Source of the DNA: Gordonia asplenii
GTDB lineage: Bacteria > Actinomycetota > Actinomycetes > Mycobacteriales > Mycobacteriaceae
Assembly (NCBI RefSeq): GCF_012933505.1
Contig: NZ_JABBNB010000028.1
Coordinates: 1 to 64,000 of the forward strand
Length of the DNA stretch: 64,000 nt
Reading direction: 5' to 3'
Positions 1 through 8,987 of this stretch are shown in pieces. The notes under the pieces were generated by a model that searched no databases, had not been told where the DNA came from, and was given only the letters and a program-made list of their open reading frames with translations. A program made the translations under genes and the position numbers. The first letter of the stretch is position 1; each line of letters starts with the position of its first letter.

Positions 1-120
1 TAGGCTCAACCGAGGCTCAACCAGCGCAGGGGGTACCGTCGGTTGATCCGGGCTCGGGGAGCGGTGGGGTGCGGTCGCGAAGGCTCGTTGCCTGGTTGGG
101 TTCTTCGGCTCACCAGACCC

Positions 121-282
121 CTCGTTACACCGAAGCTCGTGCCTCGCTTCGGCACTCGGGGAGCGGTGGGTGCGGTTACACCGAAGCTCGTGCCTCGCTT
201 CGGCACTCGGGGAGCGGTGTGCGGTTACACCGAAGCTCGTTCCTCGCTTCGGCACTCGGGGAGCGGTGGGGTGATTCGGCTG
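121..282. repeat. Three hairpin repeat units downstream of radA
   Basis: Three copies of a small hairpin at 130-152, 181-203 and 230-252, each CCGAAGC, a 9-base loop, then GCTTCGG, followed by CACTCGGGGAGCGGTG. The first two loops read TCGTGCCTC and the third TCGTTCCTC. The period is about 50 bases. The same unit, with a base-pair-preserving change, recurs near 22132 and in the array at 26468-27115. The repeats lie directly beyond the radA stop, so they could act in 3' end formation. The first 120 bases hold only GCTCAACC-type repeat fragments and no gene I can support. Confidence 0.75.
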
Positions 283-1707
283 TCAGAACGGTGCGTCCTG
301 CACCTCCTCGACCTTGGGTCGGCGCGTGTTCCGGCTGCCGAGGGCGGCGTCGACCGCCTCGGCGAGATGGCTCACTCGGCGGATCGAGATCCCTTTGGGC
401 ACTTCGTCGTTCGGCGTCCCAGCGGGGATGACCGCGTGGTGGAAGCCCAGGCGCTTCGCCTCGGCCAGCCGTTTGCCGATTCCGGCGACCCGACGTACCT
501 CGGCGGCGAGGCCCAGCTCGCCGATGATGACGGTGTGCGGGGAGATCATTCGCTTGCTGTGGTCGGATACGACGGCGAGGGCGATCGCCAGATCCGCCGC
601 CGGCTCGGTGACTCGCATGCCGCCGACGGTCGACGTGTAGACCTCGTGCTGGCTCAGCTCCTTGACTTGCAGCCGCGCTTGGATGACCGCCAAAACCATC
701 GCGACCCTTGATGAATCGAGACCCGACACCGCGCGGCGCGGGTTGTGCATATCGGTCTTGTTGACCAGCGCCTGCACCTCGCCGACGAGCGCGCGCTTGC
801 CGTCCATCGTCACCAGGGTCGCCGATCCCTCGGCCGAACGGTCGCGGTGCTGCACGAAGATCCCCGACGGGTCGGCGACCTCGTGGATGCCGTCCTCGCG
901 CTGCTCGAAACAGCCCACCTCGTCGGCAGCGCCGAATCGGTTCTTGATGCCGCGCACCATCCGCAGGCTCGAATGCTTATCACCCTCGAACGACAGCACG
1001 ACGTCGACGAGATGCTCCAGCGACCGCGGCCCGGCGACGTTGCCGTCCTTGGTGACGTGTCCGACGAGGATCACCGCGATGCCGTTGTTCTTCGCGAGGG
1101 ACACCAATGCCGTTGTGACGGCGCGGATCTGGGTCACGCCGCCGGTGACGCCGTCCACGTCGGCGGCGACCATCGTCTGCACGGAGTCGACGATGAGCAG
1201 CGTCGGCGACACTTCCAGGACGTGTCCGAGGACGGTGGACAGGTCGGATTCGGCTGCGAGAAAGACGTTTTCGTGTACCGCACCGGTACGCTCAGCGCGC
1301 AGCCGGACCTGCCCGGCAGACTCCTCACCGGTCACATATAGGGCCGTCTTGCCTTGCCGCGCCCACTGTTTGACCGCTTCGAGGAGCAGCGTCGACTTTC
1401 CGACGCCGGGCTCGCCCGCGAGCAGAATCACCGAACCGGGTACGACGCCGCGGCCGAGCACGCGGTCGAGTTCGCCGATTCCGGTCGGGAAGGCCGCCGA
1501 GGTCTGCGGATCGATCTCGGTGAGCCGTTTGGCCGGGCTCGACGGTGCGACGACGCCGGTCGAGCGGCCCTTGACCGCTGCGGTCGAGGCGACGACGCTC
1601 ACCTCGTCGACGGTGCCCCATTCGCCGCACTCGGTGCAGCGGCCCACCCATTTGGGCGGTTGGTTGCCGCAGGCGGTGCAGCGAAAGGTCGTCCGGGGTT
1701 TGGCCAT
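283..1707 (-). CDS. radA: DNA repair protein RadA (Sms)
   Basis: RadA is a RecA-like ATPase that processes recombination intermediates by driving branch migration. The 474-residue product starts MAKPRTTF and carries an N-terminal C4 zinc finger (CTACG and CTECG), a Walker A GEPGVGKST near residue 90, the RadA-specific KNRFG motif in the middle, and a Lon-protease-like C-terminal domain. Length is normal for the family. An upstream in-frame ATG would add ten residues, but the zinc finger normally begins right after MAK, so the shorter start is chosen. The neighbours lpqE and carD follow the mycobacterial order, which supports the call. Confidence 0.96.
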   Translation of the reverse strand: MAKPRTTFRCTACGNQPPKWVGRCTECGEWGTVDEVSVVASTAAVKGRSTGVVAPSSPAKRLTEIDPQTSAAFPTGIGELDRVLGRGVVPGSVILLAGEPGVGKSTLLLEAVKQWARQGKTALYVTGEESAGQVRLRAERTGAVHENVFLAAESDLSTVLGHVLEVSPTLLIVDSVQTMVAADVDGVTGGVTQIRAVTTALVSLAKNNGIAVILVGHVTKDGNVAGPRSLEHLVDVVLSFEGDKHSSLRMVRGIKNRFGAADEVGCFEQREDGIHEVADPSGIFVQHRDRSAEGSATLVTMDGKRALVGEVQALVNKTDMHNPRRAVSGLDSSRVAMVLAVIQARLQVKELSQHEVYTSTVGGMRVTEPAADLAIALAVVSDHSKRMISPHTVIIGELGLAAEVRRVAGIGKRLAEAKRLGFHHAVIPAGTPNDEVPKGISIRRVSHLAEAVDAALGSRNTRRPKVEEVQDAPF

Positions 1708-1778
1708 GTCCGACAGCGTAAGACGCCCCACCGACAAGACGTGTCGATGGGGCGTGACGACGCGGTGCGTCGGTTGCG

Positions 1779-2468
1779 CTAGTGGGTGTCCTCGGGCGCC
1801 TCGGCCTCTCGCGGAACGTCCTGACGTTCCAGGTAGGGACCGGCGTCGACGGGCGTGTCCACCGTGACGGTGTCGGTCAGCACACCGGCCACCTCGGCCT
1901 TGAAGGGGCCGAAGTCGTCCTTGTGGACCACCGAGGCCACCGAGAAGGTGAAGTGGAGCTTGGTCGTCAGGCCCGCGGCAACGGTCTTGCCCGCGTTGTC
2001 GAGGGTGACGACGAGGCGTTTGGGTGTGTTGGTGTCCTTGGTGCCGGTGGCCGTCTTGGCTTCGTCGGTGAGCAGTCCGACCGGAGAACCGGCCCGCAGC
2101 ACGCCGTTCGGTGCGACGATGCGGTCACCGATCGGGTTCACGATCGTGACGTCACCTTTGGGCGCGGTGATCTTGTCGAGGCGGTAGTAATTGTCCGGGC
2201 TGTTATTGCTGATCACGAAGACGATCGTGAACGGACCGCCGTTGCCGAAGACCTCACCGGCCTTCTTCTCGGGGTAGAGGATCTGCACGTCGCGCAGAGC
2301 GAGCGCGCCGAAGTTCATCGCGGCGCCGTTGACGGCGGCGGCCTGGTTCGCGCTCTGAGAAACCTGCCCGGCGCCGCATCCGGTGCTGCTCAGCGCAACT
2401 CCGATACCAACGGCCGCGATCGCGAACGCCGACGTGAGCCGACGCTTGGAGTGAGTATGCACGGACAC
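1779..2468 (-). CDS. lpqE: LpqE-like lipoprotein
   Basis: A predicted exported lipoprotein of 229 residues. The N-terminus has basic residues (HSKRR), a hydrophobic stretch and a lipobox ending SSTGC, then a mature domain rich in beta-type sequence. Its place between radA and carD matches M. tuberculosis LpqE (Rv3584), which is the basis for the symbol; the molecular function of LpqE is not known to me. Two GTG codons (2468 and 2462) follow a GGGAGGA ribosome-binding site; 2468 is preferred for spacing. It is divergent from carD across about 270 bases that hold two inverted repeats. Confidence 0.8.
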   Translation of the reverse strand: MSVHTHSKRRLTSAFAIAAVGIGVALSSTGCGAGQVSQSANQAAAVNGAAMNFGALALRDVQILYPEKKAGEVFGNGGPFTIVFVISNNSPDNYYRLDKITAPKGDVTIVNPIGDRIVAPNGVLRAGSPVGLLTDEAKTATGTKDTNTPKRLVVTLDNAGKTVAAGLTTKLHFTFSVASVVHKDDFGPFKAEVAGVLTDTVTVDTPVDAGPYLERQDVPREAEAPEDTH

Positions 2469-2510
2469 CGTTCCTCCCAGTGTGCGAAAAAAGTCTTGAT
2501 GACAACCTGC

Positions 2511-2525
2511 ACTACGCAGCGTAGT
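2511..2525. promoter_or_regulatory. Inverted repeat in lpqE-carD intergenic region (1)
   Basis: ACTACGCAGCGTAGT is a perfect dyad apart from its central base. It lies 42 bases upstream of the lpqE start, in a good position for an operator. A related dyad lies at 2613-2633. The protein that would bind is unknown. Confidence 0.45.
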
Positions 2526-2612
2526 GGGCGGTCCGGGCGTATGTCTGCCCGGGTCGCAAGATTGGTGATGCCAGCGGTGCGGACATGGCGGCCGTGGTGG
2601 CCTGCGCCACAG

Positions 2613-2633
2613 ACTACTACGATCCGTAGCAGT
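2613..2633. promoter_or_regulatory. Inverted repeat in lpqE-carD intergenic region (2)
   Basis: ACTACTACG, three bases, CGTAGCAGT: eight of nine arm positions pair. It shares the CTACG/CGTAG half-sites of the dyad at 2511-2525, so the two may be sites for one regulator of lpqE, carD or both. This is inference from sequence symmetry only. Confidence 0.4.
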
Positions 2634-2741
2634 GCCCTGGCCAGCGGCGAAGCCCCCAACTAGTCCTGTGACCTGCACCGTTGGTTCAGGGGAGTCAGAC
2701 GCCCGTGTTAGACTGGGTTTACTCGAAAGGGGCACGGAACA

Positions 2742-3230
2742 TTGAATTTCAAAGTTGGCGACACCGTTGTCTACCCGCATCACGGTGCTGCTCGGGTTGA
2801 GGACATCGTCACCCGGACCATCAAGGGTGAAGCTGTCGAATACCTCGTCCTGAAGGTTCAGGACGGTGACATGACTGTTCAGATCCCTTCGTCGAAGCTT
2901 GAATACGTCGGTGTTCGCGACGTCGTGGGCGAAGAAGGACTCGACCAGGTCTTCCAGGTTCTGCGGGCTCCGCATACCGAAGAGCCGACCAACTGGGCGC
3001 GCCGGTTCAAGGCCAACCAGGAGAAGTTGATGTCCGGCGACATCATCAAGGTTGCCGAGATCGTTCGCGACCTTTGGCGCCGTGACCAGGACCGCGGCCT
3101 GTCCGCGGGCGAGAAGCGCATGCTGACCCACGCGCGTCGGGTGCTCGTGGACGAGCTGTCACTTGCTCAGAACACCGACGACGAGAAGGCGACCATCATT
3201 CTCGACGAGGTGCTCGCCGCGGCGTCCTGA
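2742..3230 (+). CDS. carD: RNA polymerase-binding transcription factor CarD
   Basis: CarD binds the RNA polymerase beta subunit and stabilises open promoter complexes, notably at rRNA promoters. The 162-residue length equals the mycobacterial protein and the sequence is nearly collinear with what I recall of it: N-terminal Tudor-like RNAP-interaction domain beginning [14 protein letters not shown], and a helical DNA-binding C-terminal half containing [18 protein letters not shown]. The start is an unusual TTG, placed by homology to the family N-terminus; GAAAGG lies 11 bases upstream. The gene is divergent from lpqE and followed by a strong hairpin. Confidence 0.97.
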   Translation: MNFKVGDTVVYPHHGAARVEDIVTRTIKGEAVEYLVLKVQDGDMTVQIPSSKLEYVGVRDVVGEEGLDQVFQVLRAPHTEEPTNWARRFKANQEKLMSGDIIKVAEIVRDLWRRDQDRGLSAGEKRMLTHARRVLVDELSLAQNTDDEKATIILDEVLAAAS

Positions 3231-3279
3231 CGTCGGCGACAAACTTCACACGGCTTGCGGGCCTAGGGCTCTGGCCATC

Positions 3280-3319
3280 CCGCCCGGCGAAATAGGCGCA
3301 TGCGCTCCTCGCCGGGCGG
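3280..3319 (+). terminator. Strong hairpin downstream of carD
   Basis: CCGCCCGGCGA and TCGCCGGGCGG form a perfect 11-bp stem around an 18-base loop that itself holds GCGCATGCGC. It lies 50 bases after the carD stop and just before ispD. No T-run follows, so it may be an intrinsic-type terminator of the GC-rich actinobacterial kind, or an attenuator for ispD. Confidence 0.6.
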
Positions 3320-3337
3320 TCTGATGCAACGGGGGTT

Positions 3338-4153
3338 TTGCGCCGCGTGAACGTCCACTATCTGCCCGGTGTGCGGCGAGCTGATAACTCGGGCTCGACG
3401 GGAGCTCGTCCGTCGGGGGCTTTGAAGCCGACGGGACGTCCGTCGGGCCCCACCGCGGTCATCGTCGTCGCCGCGGGTTCCGGTCAACGACTCGGCGAGT
3501 CGGTGCCTAAGGCCTTCGTCAAGCTCGACGATCGCACAATTCTTCAACACGCTGTCGCGCGGACCGCGAAATTACCTGCTGTCGACGTCGTGGTGGTCGT
3601 GGTTCCCGCCGATCTGGTGGCGCGGGCGCGGCTGGATCTGATGTTCGCGCGGCCCCGCGTCTCGGTGACCGCGGGCGGCGCCGAGCGCACCGACTCGGTC
3701 CGGGCCGGCATCGACCACGTGCTCGCACTCGCCCCCGATGCCAAGGCCATACTCGTCCACGACGCCGCACGCCCACTCACTCCGGCGTCGGTATTCGATC
3801 GGATCATCGTGGCCGTATCCGGCGGCTGCGACGCCGTGGTGCCGGCGCTGCCGGTGGTCGACACCCTCAAGCGGGTCGCCACGGATGCCGGACAGACGAC
3901 CGTCGAGGCGACCGTCGATCGAGAAACGCTGCGGGCAATCCAGACACCGCAGGGTTTCAGCGTCGACGCACTGACACGCGCCTATCACGCCGCGTCGGGC
4001 CTCGCCACCGACGATGCCGGGCTGGTCGAACGATGCGGCATCCCGGTGCACGTCGTCGACGGTGACGCTCTCGCATTCAAGATCACGACACCGTGGGATC
4101 TGCGGATCGCGCGCGGCGTCGTCGCCGAATCAGGACCCGAGGAGCTGCCGTGA
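3338..4153 (+). CDS. ispD: 2-C-methyl-D-erythritol 4-phosphate cytidylyltransferase
   Basis: Catalyses MEP + CTP to CDP-ME in the non-mevalonate isoprenoid pathway. The nucleotide-binding signature [16 protein letters not shown], the [12 protein letters not shown] motif and the RAIQTPQGF motif are all present, as is [11 protein letters not shown] near the C-terminus. The start is unsettled: TTG 3338 gives an N-terminal extension of about 40 residues before the conserved VIVVAAGSG, and nearby GTG codons (for example 3347) are also possible. The stop overlaps the ispF start by four bases, so the two genes are translationally coupled. Confidence 0.92.
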   Translation: MRRVNVHYLPGVRRADNSGSTGARPSGALKPTGRPSGPTAVIVVAAGSGQRLGESVPKAFVKLDDRTILQHAVARTAKLPAVDVVVVVVPADLVARARLDLMFARPRVSVTAGGAERTDSVRAGIDHVLALAPDAKAILVHDAARPLTPASVFDRIIVAVSGGCDAVVPALPVVDTLKRVATDAGQTTVEATVDRETLRAIQTPQGFSVDALTRAYHAASGLATDDAGLVERCGIPVHVVDGDALAFKITTPWDLRIARGVVAESGPEELP

Positions 4154-4614
4154 GAGTCGGAATCGGAACCGATGCGCACCCGGTCGAAGCGGGTGCCGAC
4201 TGCTGGATGGTCGGGCTCTACTTCCCCGACGACGACGGTTGTGCGGGCCACTCGGACGGCGACGTCGGGGCGCATGCGCTGTGCGACGCCGTGCTCTCGG
4301 CCGCCGGACTCGGCGACGTCGGGGCAGTGTTCGGCACGGGACGTCCGGAATGGGCGGGCGTATCCGGCGTGGCGATGCTTCAACACGTCGCAGCGCTGGT
4401 GGCCGCGAAGGGGCTGACGGTGGCCAACGGCGCGGTGCAGGTCATCGGCAACCGACCGAAGATCGGGCCGCGTCGTATCGAAGCCCAGGAGGCGTTGTCG
4501 AAGGCGCTGGGTGCTCCGGTGTCGGTGTCGGCGACGACTACCGACGGACTCGGCATGACCGGTCGGGGCGAGGGGATCGCGGCGGTCGCGACCGCGCTCG
4601 TCGTCGACGGCTGA
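4150..4614 (+). CDS. ispF: 2-C-methyl-D-erythritol 2,4-cyclodiphosphate synthase
   Basis: Converts CDP-ME 2-phosphate to MEcPP with release of CMP, two steps after IspD. The 154-residue length is standard. The metal-binding DAH motif at residues 8-10, the [15 protein letters not shown] motif and the C-terminal [14 protein letters not shown] segment are intact. The GTG start lies inside the ispD stop (GTGA overlap). A longer in-frame reading from 4093 would overlap ispD by 61 bases and add a basic stretch foreign to the family, so it is rejected. Confidence 0.96.
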   Translation: MRVGIGTDAHPVEAGADCWMVGLYFPDDDGCAGHSDGDVGAHALCDAVLSAAGLGDVGAVFGTGRPEWAGVSGVAMLQHVAALVAAKGLTVANGAVQVIGNRPKIGPRRIEAQEALSKALGAPVSVSATTTDGLGMTGRGEGIAAVATALVVDG

Positions 4615-4673
4615 CTACCCGAATCGGTTCGACGCAAACGCGCCCAGTCGCCTGATCGGCGACCTCTGCCGGG

Positions 4674-4679
4674 TAACAT
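4674..4679 (+). promoter_or_regulatory. Possible -10 element of cysS
   Basis: TAACAT lies eight bases before the cysS GTG, which would place transcription start at or next to the start codon (a leaderless or near-leaderless mRNA). No convincing -35 box is visible, so this is tentative. Confidence 0.3.
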
Positions 4680-4687
4680 GGCACGTC

Positions 4688-6082
4688 GTGACCCTTCGCC
4701 TGTATGACACCGCAGCCCGTGAGGTGCGTGACTTCTCCCCGTTGCGCCCCGGCCACGTCTCGGTGTACCTATGCGGCGCAACGGTTCAGGGTGTTCCGCA
4801 TATCGGTCACGTCCGCAGCGGCATCGCCTTCGACGTGCTTCGACGCTGGCTGGCCTACCTCGGCAATGATGTGCTCTTCGTGCGCAACGTCACCGACATC
4901 GACGACAAGATCCTGCGCAAGGCGGCCGACGCCGGACGCCCCTGGTGGGAATGGGCGGCAACGCACGAGCGTGCGTTCAACTCCGCCTACGACGCGCTCG
5001 GCGTGCTGCCGCCGTCGGCGGAGCCCCGGGCCACCGGATTCGTCACGCAGATGGTCACCTACATGCAGCGGCTCATCGACCGTGGGCACGCCTACGCCGC
5101 CGACGGCAACGTCTACTTCGATGTGCTGAGCTTCCCCGACTACGGTCAACTGTCCGGGCACAAACTCGACGACGTCCACCAGGGCGAGAGCGCGGGTACC
5201 GGCAAGCGGGATCCGCGTGACTTCACCCTGTGGAAGGCGGCCAAACAAGGCGAGCCGTCCTGGCCGACGCCGTGGGGCGACGGTCGGCCCGGCTGGCATC
5301 TCGAATGCTCGGCGATGGCCACCGGCTTACTCGGTCCGGAGTTCGACATCCATTGCGGCGGAATGGATCTGGTGTTTCCGCACCATGAGAACGAGATCGC
5401 GCAGAGTGAAGCCGCCGGGGACCCGTTCGCGCGGTACTGGCTGCACAACGGCTGGGTCACCATGAGCGGCGAGAAGATGAGCAAATCGCTCGGCAACGTC
5501 GTGGCGATTCCGGAGATGCTCAAGCGGGTGCGGCCGGTCGAACTGCGGTACTACCTCGGCAGTGCGCACTACCGGTCGATGCTGGAGTATTCCGAAGCCG
5601 CCCTGCATGAAGCGGCCGCCGGCTATCGCCGCGTGGAATCCTTTGTGCAGCGAGTGAATTCGCGGGCCGGGGCGGTGATCGCCGGTGAGGTAACCGATGA
5701 GTTCGCCGCCGCCCTGAACGACGACCTCGGCGTGCCTGCCGCGCTCGCCGTCATCCATAACGTTGTGCGGCAAGGGAATTCGGCGCTGGAATCCGGGCAG
5801 GCCACCGAGGCCGTGCGCGCGGCGTCGGCGGTGCGGGCGATGATGGGAATCCTCGGCGTCGACCCCCTCGATCCACACTGGGGCGGCCACACCGCCCACG
5901 ATGAAGCCGCGACGCATGCGCTCGACGTCCTCGTCGGCGCGGAACTCGACCGTCGGACGCGTGCGCGTGCCGACAAAGACTGGCCCACCGCGGACGCCGT
6001 GCGAGATCGCTTGGCGAACGCGGGTATTGAGGTCACCGATACCCCCGACGGCGCCCAATGGGCGCTGAAGGGCAAGGAGTAG
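4688..6082 (+). CDS. cysS: Cysteinyl-tRNA synthetase
   Basis: Class I aminoacyl-tRNA synthetase charging tRNA-Cys. The 464-residue protein has the HIGH signature as PHIGHVRSG, the KMSKS signature as [10 protein letters not shown], and the zinc ligands expected of CysRS: CGATVQ near residue 30, the Cys of LECSAM, and PHHENE. The C-terminal helical anticodon-binding region is complete. The distinctive MshC family (its mycothiol paralogue) is excluded because the first conserved segments read as true CysRS and the gene sits in the ispF-cysS-rlmB order seen in mycobacteria. Confidence 0.96.
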   Translation: MTLRLYDTAAREVRDFSPLRPGHVSVYLCGATVQGVPHIGHVRSGIAFDVLRRWLAYLGNDVLFVRNVTDIDDKILRKAADAGRPWWEWAATHERAFNSAYDALGVLPPSAEPRATGFVTQMVTYMQRLIDRGHAYAADGNVYFDVLSFPDYGQLSGHKLDDVHQGESAGTGKRDPRDFTLWKAAKQGEPSWPTPWGDGRPGWHLECSAMATGLLGPEFDIHCGGMDLVFPHHENEIAQSEAAGDPFARYWLHNGWVTMSGEKMSKSLGNVVAIPEMLKRVRPVELRYYLGSAHYRSMLEYSEAALHEAAAGYRRVESFVQRVNSRAGAVIAGEVTDEFAAALNDDLGVPAALAVIHNVVRQGNSALESGQATEAVRAASAVRAMMGILGVDPLDPHWGGHTAHDEAATHALDVLVGAELDRRTRARADKDWPTADAVRDRLANAGIEVTDTPDGAQWALKGKE

Positions 6083-6084
6083 AC

Positions 6085-7047
6085 ATGGCCGGAAATTCTC
6101 GGCGCAAGGGTGCGATCCGCAAGACGGGTACCAAGAAGGGACAGGTCGCCGGGTCCGGCGGCCAGCGTCGTCGCGGCCTCGAAGCACGCGGCGCGACACC
6201 GAAAGCCGTCGACCGCCCGTACCACGCCGCCCACAAGAAGGCGCGGGCGGCGGCGAAGTCCGCTGCCGGACGCCCGCAGCGGAACCGGCGCGACGACGAC
6301 GCCTTCGAGTATGTGCTCGGACGCAACCCCGTCGTCGAGTGTCTGAGGGCGAAAGTGCCTGCGACAGCACTGTATCTGGTGACGACCATCGAGCCCGACG
6401 AGCGCGTCACCGAGGCGGTGAAGATCGCGGGTGACCGCGGCATCGCCATTCTCGAGGTGTCCAAACCCGAGCTGGACCGGCAGTCGACGAATGGAATGCA
6501 CCAGGGCATCGCGCTGCAGGTGCCGCCGTACCAGTACGCACATCCCGAGGACGTGATGCGCGATGCCGTGGCGAGTGGCGAACCGCCGTTGCTCGTCGCG
6601 CTCGACAACATCACCGACCCCCGCAACCTGGGCGCGGTCATTCGCTCGGTCGCAGCGTTCGGCGGTCACGGCGTGCTGATCCCGCAGCGTCGAAGCGCGA
6701 GCGTCAGCGCCGTCGCTTGGCGGACCAGCGCGGGTGCCGCGGCCCGGCTGCCCGTCGCGCAGGCGCCGAATCTCACTCGGACACTGAAGGATTGGGCGGC
6801 CAACGGCACCCAGATCGTCGGTCTCGACGCCGGCGGCGACGTGACCCTCGACGACTACGACGGCACCGGTGGCACCGTGATCGTGGTCGGCTCGGAAGGT
6901 AAGGGACTATCGCGATTGGTCCGCGAGACCTGCGACTCGATCCTGTCGATTCCGATGGCGGGCGACTTCGAAAGCCTCAACGCATCGGTGGCCGCGGGTG
7001 TGGTGCTGGCGGAGTTCGCGCGGCAGCGGCGAGGCTGGGGAGCCTGA
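6085..7047 (+). CDS. rlmB: 23S rRNA 2'-O-methyltransferase of the SpoU/TrmH family
   Basis: A SPOUT-fold methyltransferase, most likely forming Gm2251 in 23S rRNA. All three SpoU motifs are present: [25 protein letters not shown] and [17 protein letters not shown]. The N-terminal 75 residues are a basic, low-complexity tail typical of actinobacterial members, followed by the RNA-binding domain beginning [12 protein letters not shown]. The ATG at 6085 follows GGAG within the end of cysS and comes two bases after its stop. The specific target base is inferred from family similarity. Confidence 0.88.
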   Translation: MAGNSRRKGAIRKTGTKKGQVAGSGGQRRRGLEARGATPKAVDRPYHAAHKKARAAAKSAAGRPQRNRRDDDAFEYVLGRNPVVECLRAKVPATALYLVTTIEPDERVTEAVKIAGDRGIAILEVSKPELDRQSTNGMHQGIALQVPPYQYAHPEDVMRDAVASGEPPLLVALDNITDPRNLGAVIRSVAAFGGHGVLIPQRRSASVSAVAWRTSAGAAARLPVAQAPNLTRTLKDWAANGTQIVGLDAGGDVTLDDYDGTGGTVIVVGSEGKGLSRLVRETCDSILSIPMAGDFESLNASVAAGVVLAEFARQRRGWGA

Positions 7048-7050
7048 GAG

Positions 7051-8025
7051 GTGGCTGACCCGGAGACCGAATTCTGGGTGTGGTGGACGCAGCGCGGACA
7101 GGCGGCGTCGCAAACAGCCCTGGCGACAGGGGATTTCGATGATCTGCTGCCGGAGCTCACCGCGCGGATCGAGCGGATCGATCGCGACTTGGCATGGGAG
7201 TTCGGGCCGGGCGACGATGCTGAGCACCGGCTGACGGTCACCGGTGGCGGACGGCCGCGGCCGCGAGCCGCCGCGCAGCGCTGGTTCGATTGTGCGCCGG
7301 AGTCATCGGCTTTCGAGTTCGCCCCGGCCAAGAGTGCCGACCCGTCGGCATTCGGGCACGAGTTGGCGATCGACGGTATAGCGGTGTCGTTGTCGCAGAG
7401 TCGTTTTCGTATCTTCGTCGACGAGGAGCACTGGCTGATCCAGGTCGGCGTCTACCATCCCGCGTTCAGGCGGCTCGACGGTGAACACGTGAACTCGGTG
7501 ACATTCTTGATGCTCGACTGGCTCCTCGGTGAGGACGGCGTCGAACGGTGGGTCGCGGGGGTGGAATCGTTGACCGACAACCCCACTGACGGCGTCGACG
7601 CCGCGTCGGTGGTCGAGATCGTGAACTCGCTGGCGGCTCGTGCCCCGGTGAATGAGTGGGTGCTGTTATCGGCTCAGACGCCGGACGGCCCGCTCGTGGT
7701 GAACGTGCGTCGACCGTTTTCGTGGTTGGACGACCCGTTGGCGACGCAGGCGGTCGTCGCCGTGCGTGACTACCCCGCGCGCGAGGACGGTCTGCCGGGC
7801 GACGGGGTATTCGAGCAGTTGGTCTCGGCTGAGGACGCATTGCAGGCACAGGTGCCGGATGACGCGTTTGTGGCATCGGTGACCGGGATGGCGCAACGGC
7901 GTCTGCACCTCTTTCTGCGGCCGGACGCCGACCTGTCGGCGATCGAGGCCTGGGCGCGTGCTTGCGGAGCACAGTTAGACATATTCGACGACCCCGGTTG
8001 GACGTGCGTGCGCGATTTCCGGTAG
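7051..8025 (+). CDS. Hypothetical protein, 324 residues
   Basis: I do not recognise this protein. It starts at a GTG three bases after the rlmB stop, with only GAGAG upstream, so it may be translationally coupled. It is acidic and soluble-looking, with many Trp (WVWW near residue 10), no signal peptide and no membrane span. Third-codon GC is high and even, so it is a genuine native gene. Interestingly, the same reading frame stays open for about 170 bases beyond its stop, into the remnant described next. It has no counterpart that I recall in the mycobacterial rlmB neighbourhood. Confidence 0.7.
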   Translation: MADPETEFWVWWTQRGQAASQTALATGDFDDLLPELTARIERIDRDLAWEFGPGDDAEHRLTVTGGGRPRPRAAAQRWFDCAPESSAFEFAPAKSADPSAFGHELAIDGIAVSLSQSRFRIFVDEEHWLIQVGVYHPAFRRLDGEHVNSVTFLMLDWLLGEDGVERWVAGVESLTDNPTDGVDAASVVEIVNSLAARAPVNEWVLLSAQTPDGPLVVNVRRPFSWLDDPLATQAVVAVRDYPAREDGLPGDGVFEQLVSAEDALQAQVPDDAFVASVTGMAQRRLHLFLRPDADLSAIEAWARACGAQLDIFDDPGWTCVRDFR

Positions 8026-8287
8026 GAGACCGGGCACACTTCGATCGGCGGGGCCTTCGACACCGGAGACGAGGACTATCTGGAGATTGATCGGTGTTCA
8101 GCGATCATTTCTGCCGTGGCAACCGTCGCTGCGCTGGTGCCCGGTGGACCGCCGGTCGATGAGTCGTACGGGCCGCAGACGTTGGGCGACGGGAACCGAA
8201 TGGTCGGATCTCTGGGACGAGGTCGACGGGCGCGTCGAGGCACTGACGACGTTGAAGCCGTTGATGCCAGCGCTGTCGGCGGAGTAG
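8026..8287 (+). pseudogene. Probable remnant of a degraded coding sequence
   Basis: Between the 324-residue gene and the membrane protein, two frames show coding-like third-position GC but neither is a whole gene. The frame continuing past the 8023 stop reads GGAFDTGDEDYLEID and stays plausible to about 8195; after that the adjacent frame takes over and ends WSDLWDEVDGRVEALTTLKP... with a stop at 8285-8287, every codon ending in G or C but two. That pattern fits an old gene with a stop and a frameshift. The family is unknown. The stretch 8288-8479 shows nothing further. Confidence 0.4.
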
Positions 8288-8479
8288 TCGCAGCTCGGCT
8301 GCTGCGGCCTGCGGTGATGAATCGCACCCTGCGGCCGATTTGTCGCACTGTGAACTCGGTATGCGGTCTAGTGGCCAGTCGGGTAACGCGTCCGCCGCGC
8401 GGTCGAAGTAGGAATGATGGCGTATATTACTGTGCGCGGGGGCGAGCGCCTTCGTGCTATATCTCGGGGAGGAACGAAG

Positions 8480-8977
8480 TTGACGGATCAATTACCGCAG
8501 ACCGGAGTACCGCAGGGGAAAACGCAGCAGGCTCCCAGCGGCGAGCAGGGCAATCCCTTCGCCGGATTCTCTATCGGTGCCGTTATCGCGCTCGTGGGTG
8601 CGATTCTTGCGCTGGCATCGTATCCGCTGGTATGGTATATAGCCAAAGACGACAACGACGCAACGATCAACGGGTTCGGATCGACGCATAGCACGGCCAG
8701 TACTGAGGTGACATTCGAGTCGTCGAAGATTCACTGGGCGGTATTGGCCGCGGGCATCGGGATGCTGATCGTAGTTGTCGCACGATTTATTGGTAGATAC
8801 AGCGCCGAGTGGGTACGTCCGACATTCATCATCCCGGTAATCGGTGTCGCAGGTGCAATTGTGAGTGCAGTGTTCGTTGACGGTGCTTTCAAGCTTGGTA
8901 TTGGAGTGTATCTCGCAATCGTCGGCTCTCTTCTGATGCTGGCTGGCGGCGTCATTATCGCATCGTTGAAGAAGTGA
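8480..8977 (+). CDS. Four-helix membrane protein of unknown function
   Basis: A 165-residue protein with a polar, Gln/Pro-rich N-terminal tail (about 27 residues) and four predicted membrane segments (about residues 30-52, 83-102, 113-132 and 140-162). A TTG start at 8480 is chosen because a clear GGGGAGGAACGAAG ribosome-binding site stands just upstream; an ATG at 8414 would lack one. A+T in third positions is higher than in flanking genes, a sign of acquired or weakly expressed DNA. It is followed after ten bases by a lipoprotein gene, and the pair probably forms one envelope-located unit. I do not recognise the family. Confidence 0.7.
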   Translation: MTDQLPQTGVPQGKTQQAPSGEQGNPFAGFSIGAVIALVGAILALASYPLVWYIAKDDNDATINGFGSTHSTASTEVTFESSKIHWAVLAAGIGMLIVVVARFIGRYSAEWVRPTFIIPVIGVAGAIVSAVFVDGAFKLGIGVYLAIVGSLLMLAGGVIIASLKK

Positions 8978-8987
8978 CGGTCGCATC

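Noticed and set aside
5327-6370. Long minus-strand open frames opposite cysS and rlmB
   Set aside because: Typical antisense shadows of GC-rich genes with complete, recognisable products on the plus strand.
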